From an uncultured Clostridia bacterium (GTDB lineage Bacteria; Bacillota; Clostridia; Oscillospirales; Acutalibacteraceae), in contig CAMNST010000018.1 of NCBI GenBank assembly GCA_946555465.1, positions 1 to 34,064 on the forward strand: a DNA stretch of 34,064 bases. The letters run 5' to 3'. Positions 24,703 to 32,199 of this stretch are shown here, piece after piece. Below the pieces are notes generated by a model. That model was given only the letters and a program-made list of their open reading frames with translations, did no database searches and was not told where the DNA came from. The position numbers and the translations under genes were made by a program. Every line of letters starts with the position of its first letter. Within the stretch, counting starts at the first letter, position 1.

Positions 24703-25076
24703 TGAACTATGTTCACGAGCTTGATGAAAAGAAATTCACGCATACGCTTTGGGAAATGTGCACCGAATGTATTGTTGTTTTTCCTGACGGTATCGGTGTT
24801 CTGCCCTGGATGCTTTGCGGAACAAATGAGATAGGCGAAGCAACTGCAAAGAAAATGGAAGAATTCCGTCTTGTAGTATGGGGAATGCACGGCATTTACG
24901 GTGCAGGCAAAACAATGGACGAAACCTTCGGATTAATTGAAACAGTAGAAAAAGCGGCACAGATTTATATGCTCACTGCCCACTTGCCGAGAGTAAACAC
25001 AATCAAAGATATCGAAATGCAATCCCTTGCCGAATTCTTCGGTGTAGATTACAGAAAGGATTTTTTGAATTTATAA
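24691..25076 (+). pseudogene. rhaD: rhaD fragment: C-terminal half of rhamnulose-1-phosphate aldolase
   Basis: About 125 codons of the class II aldolase that splits L-rhamnulose-1-phosphate into dihydroxyacetone phosphate and lactaldehyde. Recognised by NYVHELDEKKFTHTLWEM, CTECIVVFPDGIGVLPWM, GTNEIGEATAKKMEEFRLVVW, HGIYGAGKTMDETFGLIETVEKAAQIY. Full-length enzymes have about 275 residues, so the first half, with most of the zinc and active-site residues, is missing. The homology begins exactly where the truncated integrase ends, head to head. No other rhamnose gene is in the window. The codons are undamaged, so the break is probably recent. Confidence 0.85.
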
Positions 25077-25258
25077 ATTTTATCAATGGTTTATAGATTG
25101 TTAGTATTAAAATTTTAAAGTAGGGGTTGTTAAAATTTTGTAGTGGTATCGAGTGTTGCTTTTTGTAAAATGGTAATAAAAACCATTGCAGACATTTGGC
25201 AGACACTAAGTGCTGAAATATGGCTTAATTACGGCATATATTTCGGTCACTTCTACTG

Positions 25259-25382
25259 CTCTGACTCCGTCATTTAAGGATTCGAAGAATCGTTATTACG
25301 AGCTTGCGAGTAACAAGGTTCTCCAAAACACCTGAAATCTGCGATTTTGTAAATATTTCGAGAGGTTCTTATGCCTCTGCCA
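25259..25382 (+). other. Attachment core C: tRNA-Gln fragment interrupted by about 85 bp
   Basis: 25259-25279 matches the anticodon loop through TAAGG of the T-arm. The 3' end resumes at about 25366 (TTCTTATGCCTCTGCCA, ending at 25382) with two or three substitutions. Between them lie about 85 foreign bases that include a 30-bp stretch (25293-25322) identical to 18551-18580. The left flank (AATATGGCTTAA..ACGG) is a diverged form of the flank of copy B. This is an old, inactivated att copy. Confidence 0.7.
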
Positions 25383-25386
25383 AACA

Positions 25387-25418
25387 GGACAATTCAGCGA
25401 TGAATTGTCCATTATTTT
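25387..25418 (+). terminator. Terminator following att copy C
   Basis: Perfect 10-bp stem GGACAATTCA-GCGA-TGAATTGTCC (25387-25410) with a GNRA-type tetraloop, then ATTATTTT. It is the better-preserved relative of the hairpin at 13495-13520. Confidence 0.8.
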
Positions 25419-25499
25419 CGCCTTTTGGCACTTTTTTACCTTTTAGTTTTTGCATTTATTTGCTATTTCACATTGCAGACCATTATGAGACTTTGTGAA

Positions 25500-25558
25500 A
25501 TTCGTTTGCGACCGCTCGCAGTGCGAGATGAAGGGGGCAATAAGAATCGGCAGCGGTC
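25500..25558 (+). repeat. 59-bp structured repeat, copy 2
   Basis: Differs from 23029-23087 at two positions. The rest of the gap from 25383 to 25804 holds the att arm, a TATAAT at 25630-25635 without a good -35, and an AT-rich leader of the next gene. No gene is seen. Confidence 0.6.
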
Positions 25559-25804
25559 GATTTCAAAATAATACATATTACGTTTTATTCCTAAGTTCAG
25601 ACCAATATTAAATTAAAATTCTGTTATGATATAATACAGATAAGAACTGTTATACTCAAAACAGAACGCACTGCTTAAGTTAAAAAAATGCATCTATTTT
25701 TGTGTTGATATATCAGGTGTTTTATGGTATTTTATAATTAACAGATAAAGGCAGAACTGTGAATAAATTTTGGATAAAATAAACGTAATTTGAAAGGAAA
25801 AATT

Positions 25805-27808
25805 ATGAAAATATTAAAAAAGGCTCTTGCTATAATTTTAACTCTTGTAATTATGAGTACAAGTTTCGTATCTGCATATGCTGAGGAGAGCAAAGCAACT
25901 GAAGCAGTCTCATTCAGCAATATTTCTCAGGAAGAATTGCTGAATAAACAATTATCCGAAAAGGGAGATAATAAAATTACATTTTTTGAAGACGGTGTTA
26001 CCGATTTTGTTATTGTTATGCCTGACAAATGCACTGATTCGTTAAATGAGGCGGTTGTTACACTGCAGAGTGTATTAGAAGAAATGACCGGAACAAAACT
26101 TCCGATAGTAAATGAAAATCAGGCTGATGATACAAAAAAACATTTGTGTATTGATACTGTTATGAATACACAGCGCCCTACCGATAATATTGATGATGGT
26201 TATCAGATTGTTATTGACGATAAGAAAATATCTGTCTGCGGAACGGGAGAAAATGGCACAAGAAATGGTATTTATGCTTTTATCGAAGATATATTAGGCT
26301 GTATGTTTTTAACACCTGATGATACATATATTCCGCAGCAAAAAAATATTTATCTTGAAAAAATGAATAAAATAATAAAACCTGCCGTTCAGTGGCGTGA
26401 TGTTTATGCATATGAAACGGTGCAAAATAAATGGGCGGCAAAATTAAGGCTGAATGGTATTGATATAGAATCAGATGATTCAAAACTTAATATTGAAGAG
26501 CTTCAGTATGAGGGTTGGGGCACCTGGTGTCACAATTGTTATACTTATCTGTCGCCTGAAGATTATTTTGAAGAGCACCCCGAATATTTTTCTGAGAAAA
26601 ACGGCAAAAGGGTTACGGAGTATAAAGGTCGTGAAGCATATCTTTGTTTAAGCAATCCCGAAGTATTTGAAATAGTAAAAGATTCTTTGGCAAAAAAAAT
26701 TGCTGAAAATCCAAATCAGTTATATTGGGATTTCAGCGGAAATGATAATCCGTTTCTTGCAGGCTGCGAATGTGAGAAGTGTAAAGCAGCCGATAAGGCT
26801 GCCGGCGGAACAGGAATGGGTACATTGCTTCCGTTTTTGAACAAGCTTGCAAAGGCTTTCCCGGATAAATATATTTCTACTTTAGCATATCTTCATACTT
26901 TAAAAGCACCTGAAAATATTAAGGCAGAGCCAAATGTTGTCATAAAGCTTTGTTCAATGCCGGGAGATCAGGCGGATTCGTATCTTGACGGCGAAAATCC
27001 TAACTCAAAGCAGTTTAAAGATCAGGTTGAGCAATGGTCAAAAATCACTGATAAAATCGTGGTTTGGGATTATGTGGTGAATTTTTCTCATTTATTAATG
27101 CCGTTTCCTAACTTCGCAGTTCAGGCGAAAAATCAAAAGTTTTATGAGGATAATAATATTATTGGAGTTTTTCATCAGGCCTCAAGGGAAAAGGGCGGCG
27201 AATTTGCATGCCTGCGTTCATATGTTCTTTCACGCTTAATGTGGGAGGGCAGTAATATGAATGTTGCTGAATGTGTTTCAAAATATATTGCTGCATATTT
27301 CGGAGAAGCAGCACCGAGTGTTCTTGAATATATGAATCTTTGTGCATCTGAACTGTATAATTCAAATCAGGCATTAGGCTTGTATGATGGTCTGATTGCA
27401 CATTATGATGGATATTTGTCTGAAAGCAATGTTGAAAAATATTCTAAGCTTATCAATAAAGCAAAGGCCGTTGTTAATGGTAATAAACTGCTTGAAACAC
27501 GTCTTGAAGAAGTTGAATTATCAGTTTTATATGCAAATGTGTTGCAGCCAAAAATAGATGAAAACGAACGTCAGACTGTTATAAACAGAATTAATGAGCT
27601 TTGTGATAAACGGGATATCACTATGGTGTGCGAATGGGAAAGCCTGGAAAGCTTTAATCAAAATGGCTTAAAAAATGCTGTGTCGGCTGAAAAAAAAGAG
27701 TTGATGAAACCTTATCTGATTGCAGGAGGAATAGTTGCCGGAATTGTTGTAATTGCTGTTGTGTCTGTAATATTATTCAGAACTATCAAGAAGAGAAAAC
27801 AAAATTAA
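25805..27808 (+). CDS. Membrane-anchored DUF4838 (glycosidase-like) surface protein
   Basis: A 667-residue exported protein. The ATG at 25805 follows AAAGGA and begins a signal peptide (MKILKKALAIILTLVIMSTS..., cleavage near AYA-EE). Residues about 40-160 resemble the small alpha/beta domain found before GH67/GH20 catalytic barrels (AVVTLQSVLEEMTGTKLPIVNE, GYQIVIDD, GTRNGIYAFIEDILGCMFLTPDDTYIP). About 200-480 is the DUF4838 domain (YLSPEDYFEEHPEYFSEKNG, YLCLSNPEVFEIV, YWDFSGNDN, CECEKCKAADKA, VVWDYVVNFSHLLMPFPNF). A C-terminal helix (AGGIVAGIVVIAVVSVILF) and KKRKQN anchor it in the membrane, enzyme side out. Relatives are presumed polysaccharide-active enzymes; the substrate is unknown. It is followed by its own terminator, so it is not part of the fructose operon. 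Confidence 0.82.
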   Translation: MKILKKALAIILTLVIMSTSFVSAYAEESKATEAVSFSNISQEELLNKQLSEKGDNKITFFEDGVTDFVIVMPDKCTDSLNEAVVTLQSVLEEMTGTKLPIVNENQADDTKKHLCIDTVMNTQRPTDNIDDGYQIVIDDKKISVCGTGENGTRNGIYAFIEDILGCMFLTPDDTYIPQQKNIYLEKMNKIIKPAVQWRDVYAYETVQNKWAAKLRLNGIDIESDDSKLNIEELQYEGWGTWCHNCYTYLSPEDYFEEHPEYFSEKNGKRVTEYKGREAYLCLSNPEVFEIVKDSLAKKIAENPNQLYWDFSGNDNPFLAGCECEKCKAADKAAGGTGMGTLLPFLNKLAKAFPDKYISTLAYLHTLKAPENIKAEPNVVIKLCSMPGDQADSYLDGENPNSKQFKDQVEQWSKITDKIVVWDYVVNFSHLLMPFPNFAVQAKNQKFYEDNNIIGVFHQASREKGGEFACLRSYVLSRLMWEGSNMNVAECVSKYIAAYFGEAAPSVLEYMNLCASELYNSNQALGLYDGLIAHYDGYLSESNVEKYSKLINKAKAVVNGNKLLETRLEEVELSVLYANVLQPKIDENERQTVINRINELCDKRDITMVCEWESLESFNQNGLKNAVSAEKKELMKPYLIAGGIVAGIVVIAVVSVILFRTIKKRKQN

Positions 27809-27939
27809 TGTTTTTTCTATGCAAAATAGCCGTAAATAGTCTAAAATGAAGAAAGATAATATACATTAGAAAATAATAAGTCGACTTAGTATTTTAATAT
27901 TCGTATGGATTGCCATAACCGAATGCGGCAAACAATTTA

Positions 27940-27966
27940 ATGCAAAAATCTGTGATTTTTTGCATA
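27940..27966. other. Inverted repeat after the DUF4838 gene
   Basis: ATGCAAAAATC-TGT-GATTTTTTGCAT with one unpaired T. It could contribute to transcription termination. Confidence 0.35.
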
Positions 27967-27993
27967 TGAATAAGCTTATTATATTGCTTAGAC

Positions 27994-28037
27994 AATAGCG
28001 GAGAGTAGGATTAATGCCTATTCTTCGTTATTTTTTT
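27994..28037 (+). terminator. Terminator before the fructose operon
   Basis: AATAGCGGAGAGTAGG (27994-28009) pairs through its length, with three wobbles, with CCTATTCTTCGTTATT (28017-28032), followed by a T-tract. The remaining intergenic DNA from 27809 to 28155 shows no gene. Confidence 0.75.
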
Positions 28038-28155
28038 ATGACTAAAATTTTGACGGTTTTAATCATTTCAGCCATTATCAGTCATATAACAACCGATTAA
28101 TATACATATTGTCTAAAGGTTAAGCAGCAATTTATTGTATAACAACGAATTTTAC

Positions 28156-28194
28156 TGATTGTTATTGACTGATTTTGATTGACTTTGCTATAAT
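28156..28194 (+). promoter_or_regulatory. Promoter and candidate FruR operator of the fructose operon
   Basis: -35 TTGACT (28165-28170), 18-bp spacer, -10 TATAAT (28189-28194). Overlapping the -35 region are two adjacent 14-bp direct repeats, TGATTGTTATTGAC (28156-28169) and TGATTTTGATTGAC (28170-28183), which agree at 12 of 14 positions. Tandem repeats on a promoter just ahead of a DeoR-type regulator gene are a likely autoregulatory operator. Confidence 0.6.
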
Positions 28195-28259
28195 GATATT
28201 GCAAAGGAAACAGAGAATCCGTATAATTTGCAAATTTGAGGCTTTAGGAGCAGATGCAT

Positions 28260-29006
28260 ATGCTTACTCAAGACAGACAATCAAAAATATTATCAATCCT
28301 AAATGAGCAAGGTTCCGTAACAGTATCAAGACTGACAGAGATACTTTCTGCAAGTGAATCAACCATCAGGCGTGATTTAACATCTCTTGCAGGCGAGGGC
28401 AAACTCAACAAGGTGCACGGAGGCGCAACGGCACTTAATCAGGAATTTGTCAGATTTGAAGATAATATTGAAGATAAATTGACAAAGCATACCGATGAGA
28501 AAATAAGAATCGCCGAGTATGCCGCACGTCAAATACAAGATGATGATTTTGTTTTTATTGATGCGGGAACTTCCACCCTGCTGATGACTTCTTACCTGAA
28601 AAATTCAAAGGCAACCTTTGTTACAAACGGAGTCGATCACGCTAAGCAGTTGGCAAAAAACGGCTGCAATACAATAGTTTTAGGCGGTCTGCTTAAGCAA
28701 TCAACAGAGGCTATCATCGGTCTTGTGGCTGCAACAAATTTACAAAAATATTCCTTTACAAAAGCGTTTATCGGAACAAACGGTATAAGTGAAAAGCAGG
28801 GCTTTACAACACCGGATACAGAAGAAGCAATGCTCAAAGCAGTAGCTATTGAAAGAAGCTTTATTACATATATACTTGCCGATTCATCCAAATTCGACAA
28901 GGTCAGCGCAGTAACCTTTGCTTCTATTGATTCAGCCTGTATTGTAACCGACAAATGCTACAATAATAATATAGCAAAACGAACAGTTGTAAAAGAGGTG
29001 GTTTAA
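28260..29006 (+). CDS. fruR: DeoR-family fructose operon repressor FruR
   Basis: A 248-residue transcription factor. The N-terminal DeoR helix-turn-helix contains RQSKILSILNEQGSV, LTEILSASESTIRRDLTSLAGEGKL and KVHGGA. The C-terminal sugar-phosphate sensor domain has FIDAGTSTLLM, FVTNGVDHAKQLA, VLGGLLKQSTEAIIG, FIGTNGISEKQGFTTPD and ADSSKFDKVS, as in DeoR regulators that sense phosphorylated sugars (probably fructose-1-phosphate). The start at 28260 gives AGGAG a 9-base spacing; the ATG at 28254 would leave only 3. The stop overlaps the start of the next gene (TAATG). It probably represses its own operon through the repeats at 28156-28183. Confidence 0.9.
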   Translation: MLTQDRQSKILSILNEQGSVTVSRLTEILSASESTIRRDLTSLAGEGKLNKVHGGATALNQEFVRFEDNIEDKLTKHTDEKIRIAEYAARQIQDDDFVFIDAGTSTLLMTSYLKNSKATFVTNGVDHAKQLAKNGCNTIVLGGLLKQSTEAIIGLVAATNLQKYSFTKAFIGTNGISEKQGFTTPDTEEAMLKAVAIERSFITYILADSSKFDKVSAVTFASIDSACIVTDKCYNNNIAKRTVVKEVV

Positions 29007-29917
29007 TGATTTACACTGTAACATTCAATCCGGCACTTGACTATCTTATGTATGTCAGTGAATTACAATCAGACGACATTAACCGCACTGAAAAGGAACA
29101 GATTTTTTACGGCGGAAAGGGTATTAATGTTTCTGTTATTCTTACCAGGTTGGGCGTAAAAAACAAGGCTTTAGGCTTCTTGGCAGGCTTTTCGGGGCAT
29201 CAGATTGAGAATATGCTGAATGCAGACGGTATTGAAAATGATTTTGTGTATTTAAAAAACGGATACACAAGAATAAATGTTAAAATCAAATCAAAAAAGG
29301 AAACCGACATTAATGCCTGCGGACCCGAAATTACAGATGACGGTATTCGGGAACTTTTCAAAAAAATTGAAAATCTGGAAAATGGCGATTGTCTTGTGCT
29401 TGCAGGCTCAATTCCTAAATCATTACCTGATAACATTTATGAAAAAATCATTGAAAAATTAAATGGCAGGGGAATAGATTTTGTTGTTGACGCAACAGGT
29501 GATTTGCTGAAAAATGTTTTAAAATACAAACCGTTTATGATTAAGCCGAATCACCACGAACTCGGAGAAATTTTTTCAACAGAAATAAAAACCCTTGGTG
29601 ATATCAAAAAATACGGGAAAATGCTGCAGGATATGGGGGCAAGAAATGTTCTTGTTTCAAGAGGAAAAGACGGCGCAGCATTGCTTGACGAAAATGGCAA
29701 TATCCATACTATGGGCAATGTGCCGGGTAAGATTATCAGTTCTGTCGGATGCGGAGATTCAATGGTTGCAGGATTTATCGCAGGCTACTGTAAAACAAAA
29801 GATTATGCATACGCATTAAAATTAGGTTCTGCCTGCGGTAATGCAACAGCATTTTCTTCAAACCTTGCAACAAAAGAAGAAATTGAAAAAATGCTTCAAA
29901 GCGAAGAATTAAAATAG
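29006..29917 (+). CDS. fruK: 1-phosphofructokinase
   Basis: A 303-residue PfkB-family kinase that converts fructose-1-phosphate and ATP to fructose-1,6-bisphosphate. Seen: the N-terminal substrate loop MIYTVTFNPALDYLMYV and FYGGKGINVS, then AGSIPKSLPDNIY, PNHHELGEIF and the ATP/catalytic signature SSVGCGDSMVAGFIAGY with catalytic Asp251. Length and order fit FruK/LacC. It overlaps the fruR stop by one base with GAGGTGG upstream, so translation is coupled. It processes the product of the EIIABC gene that follows. Confidence 0.93.
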   Translation: MIYTVTFNPALDYLMYVSELQSDDINRTEKEQIFYGGKGINVSVILTRLGVKNKALGFLAGFSGHQIENMLNADGIENDFVYLKNGYTRINVKIKSKKETDINACGPEITDDGIRELFKKIENLENGDCLVLAGSIPKSLPDNIYEKIIEKLNGRGIDFVVDATGDLLKNVLKYKPFMIKPNHHELGEIFSTEIKTLGDIKKYGKMLQDMGARNVLVSRGKDGAALLDENGNIHTMGNVPGKIISSVGCGDSMVAGFIAGYCKTKDYAYALKLGSACGNATAFSSNLATKEEIEKMLQSEELK

Positions 29918-29930
29918 GGAGGAAAAGATT

Positions 29931-31856
29931 ATGAGAATTATTGACTTATTAAAGGCTGATGCAGTTGAACTTAACATCTCTGTAAATTCAAAAGCAGATG
30001 CGATTGACAAGATGATTGCATTGCACGAGAAAGCAGGAAATTTAAAAGATGTAAATATGTATAAATCAGCGATTCTCGAAAGAGAAAATCAAGGCTCTAC
30101 TGCTATCGGCGAAGGTATTGCAGTTCCGCACGCTAAATCAGACAGCGTGAAAACGGCAGGTCTTTCTGCAATAACCGTTCCTGCAGGCGTTGACTACAAT
30201 GCTCCTGACGGAAAACCATCGGACATTCTGTTTATGATTGCCGCTCCCCTTGACGGAGATCTTCATCTTGAAATACTTTCAAGACTTATGGTAATGCTTA
30301 TGGAACCTGAATTTTGTGCAGATCTAAGAAATACAAAAACTACAGATGAATTTTTATCTGTCATTGATAAAAAGGAAAGAGAAAAATATCCAAGCGAGCC
30401 TAAAGCAGAAATTAATGAAGTCAAAAAAGGCTACAGAATTCTTGCGGTAACAGCCTGTCCCACCGGTATTGCCCACACCTATATGGCTGCCGAAGCACTT
30501 GAAAAGGCAGGTGAAAAACTCGGCTGTCCGCTTAAAGCAGAAACAAACGGTTCAGGCGGAGCAAAGAATATTTTAACTAAAAAAGACATTGAGGAATGTG
30601 ACGGCGTTATTATTGCCGCAGATAAAAATGTTGAGATGGCAAGATTTGACGGAAAGCCTGTTTTGAAAACTTCCGTTTCAAACGGTATTAATAAGCCTGA
30701 AGAACTTGTTCAAAGGATAATTGACGGTAAAGCTTCTGTCTATCATTCAGAGAGTACAGATGAGCAATCCTATGATGAAGAAAAAGAAAGCTTCGGCAGA
30801 AACCTTTACAAGCATCTGATGAATGGCGTATCACATATGCTTCCGTTTGTTGTAGGCGGCGGTGTGCTGATTGCACTTGGCTTTCTTATTGATACCATAG
30901 CCGGCAACGCAAATGTCGGCGGTAACTTTGGTTTCACAAATCCTATTGCAGCAGTTGTATTCTGGATTGGTAAGGCAGCATTTGCATTTATGCTTCCTAT
31001 ACTTGCAGGATATATTTCACAGTCAATAGCAGACAGACCGGGCTTACTTCCCGGTATTGTAGGAGGTTATCTTGCTACAACAGGTGCAACACTTTCATCT
31101 CCCACAGGTGACGATACTGCTGTATCGGGCTTTTTAGGTGCTTTGCTTGCAGGCTTTGCTGCAGGTGTGCTTGTAAATCTTCTGAAGAAAGCATTTAACT
31201 GGCTTCCGAAATCTATGGACGGAATTAAGCCTGTATTTATCTATCCTCTTTTAGGTACGCTACTTATAGGCGTAGTTATGCTGGCAATAAATCCGTTTAT
31301 CGGCATACTTAATTCAGGACTTGCAAACGGTCTTTCATCACTTGGTGAAACAAGCAGACTTCTTCTTTCAATAGTCCTTGCTGCAATGATGGCAACCGAT
31401 ATGGGCGGTCCGTTCAACAAGGCTGCTTATGTATTCGGTACAGCTGCTATTGCCGACGGCAACACATGGATTATGGCAGCAGTTATGATTGGCGGTATGG
31501 TACCCCCTATTGCAATCGCTCTTTCAACAACATTTAATAAGAAAAAGTGGACTAAAGAAGAACTCAAAAACGGTCCTGTAAACTATCTTATGGGTCTTTG
31601 TTTCATTACAGAAGGCGCAATCCCTTATGCAGCTGCCGATCCGCTCAGAGTAATTCCATCCTGTATGGTTGGTGCTGCTGTTGCAGGTGCAGTTTCATCG
31701 CTGTTTGGCTGTGCCTGTCCGGCTCCCCACGGCGGTATATTCACCTTTGCAGTTGTTGATAAGCCCTTAGGATATATTGTCGCTTTGATTGCAGGTTCGG
31801 CAGCAGGTGCGCTTATGCTTGCAATTCTTAAAAAGACTAAAAAAGAAAACGCTTAA
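29931..31856 (+). CDS. fruA: PTS fructose transporter, EIIABC
   Basis: A 641-residue membrane permease that imports fructose and phosphorylates it to fructose-1-phosphate. Domain order is A-B-C. EIIA covers about 1-150 with phosphorylation site His67 in GIAVPHAKSD. EIIB covers about 165-265 with Cys176 in VTACPTGIAHTYMAAEAL. EIIC covers about 285-640 with some nine to ten membrane segments (HMLPFVVGGGVLIALGFLI, GLLPGIVGGYLA, ATDMGGPFNKAAYVFG, FITEGAIPYAAADPLRVIP). AGGGAGG precedes the ATG. It receives phosphate from HPr, encoded next. Confidence 0.95.
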   Translation: MRIIDLLKADAVELNISVNSKADAIDKMIALHEKAGNLKDVNMYKSAILERENQGSTAIGEGIAVPHAKSDSVKTAGLSAITVPAGVDYNAPDGKPSDILFMIAAPLDGDLHLEILSRLMVMLMEPEFCADLRNTKTTDEFLSVIDKKEREKYPSEPKAEINEVKKGYRILAVTACPTGIAHTYMAAEALEKAGEKLGCPLKAETNGSGGAKNILTKKDIEECDGVIIAADKNVEMARFDGKPVLKTSVSNGINKPEELVQRIIDGKASVYHSESTDEQSYDEEKESFGRNLYKHLMNGVSHMLPFVVGGGVLIALGFLIDTIAGNANVGGNFGFTNPIAAVVFWIGKAAFAFMLPILAGYISQSIADRPGLLPGIVGGYLATTGATLSSPTGDDTAVSGFLGALLAGFAAGVLVNLLKKAFNWLPKSMDGIKPVFIYPLLGTLLIGVVMLAINPFIGILNSGLANGLSSLGETSRLLLSIVLAAMMATDMGGPFNKAAYVFGTAAIADGNTWIMAAVMIGGMVPPIAIALSTTFNKKKWTKEELKNGPVNYLMGLCFITEGAIPYAAADPLRVIPSCMVGAAVAGAVSSLFGCACPAPHGGIFTFAVVDKPLGYIVALIAGSAAGALMLAILKKTKKENA

Positions 31857-31877
31857 TTTACAAAAGGAGAAAATATT

Positions 31878-32141
31878 ATGGTTTCACAGACAACTAAAAT
31901 CACAAATGAAATGGGATTTCATATGCGCCCGGCAAATGTTTTTGTTACTGCAATGGCAAGATACACTTCAAACATCAATATTATTATGGACAACAAAAAA
32001 ATCAATGGTAAAAGCATAATGAATATTATGGCATCCTGCATTAAATGCGGAAGTGAAATTACCATAGAATGTGACGGTCCCGATGAAAAGGAAATGTTAC
32101 ACGAAGCAATTAATATGATTGAATCAGGCTTTGGTGAATAA
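31878..32141 (+). CDS. ptsH: Phosphocarrier protein HPr
   Basis: An 87-residue cytoplasmic phosphocarrier. The active-site His15 lies in GFHMRPAN and the regulatory Ser46 in GKSIMNIMA, so both the PTS relay site and the site used by HPr kinase are present. The middle KKINGKSIMNIMASCIKCGSEITIECDGPDE is typical. AAGGAG precedes the start. It is encoded inside the fructose operon rather than in a separate ptsHI operon and may be an FPr-like, fructose-dedicated HPr. Confidence 0.93.
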   Translation: MVSQTTKITNEMGFHMRPANVFVTAMARYTSNINIIMDNKKINGKSIMNIMASCIKCGSEITIECDGPDEKEMLHEAINMIESGFGE

Positions 32142-32149
32142 TATTTCGG

Positions 32150-32177
32150 ACGGGGCATGGTAAATACTGCGCCCCGT
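32150..32177 (+). terminator. Hairpin between ptsH and ptsI
   Basis: ACGGGGC (32150-32156) pairs with GCCCCGT (32171-32177), followed only by TTTAAAAA. It could act as a partial terminator or processing site that sets the HPr to Enzyme I ratio. Confidence 0.45.
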
Positions 32178-32199
32178 TTAAAAATGGGAGGGAATTGAT

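Larger units (their letters stand above)
22773..25382. mobile_element. Element II: decayed tRNA-Gln element remnant
   Basis: Lies between att copies B and C. It keeps the att-proximal arm with repeats, a promoter, one cargo gene and the 3' part of an integrase. The integrase 5' end, excisionase and mobilization genes are gone; in their place is a rhaD fragment in the opposite orientation. A large internal deletion or recombination with foreign DNA explains this. Confidence 0.6.

Noticed and set aside
24691-25076. A functional aldolase gene
   Set aside because: Only the C-terminal half of rhaD is present, with a stop codon shortly upstream in frame and no ribosome site.
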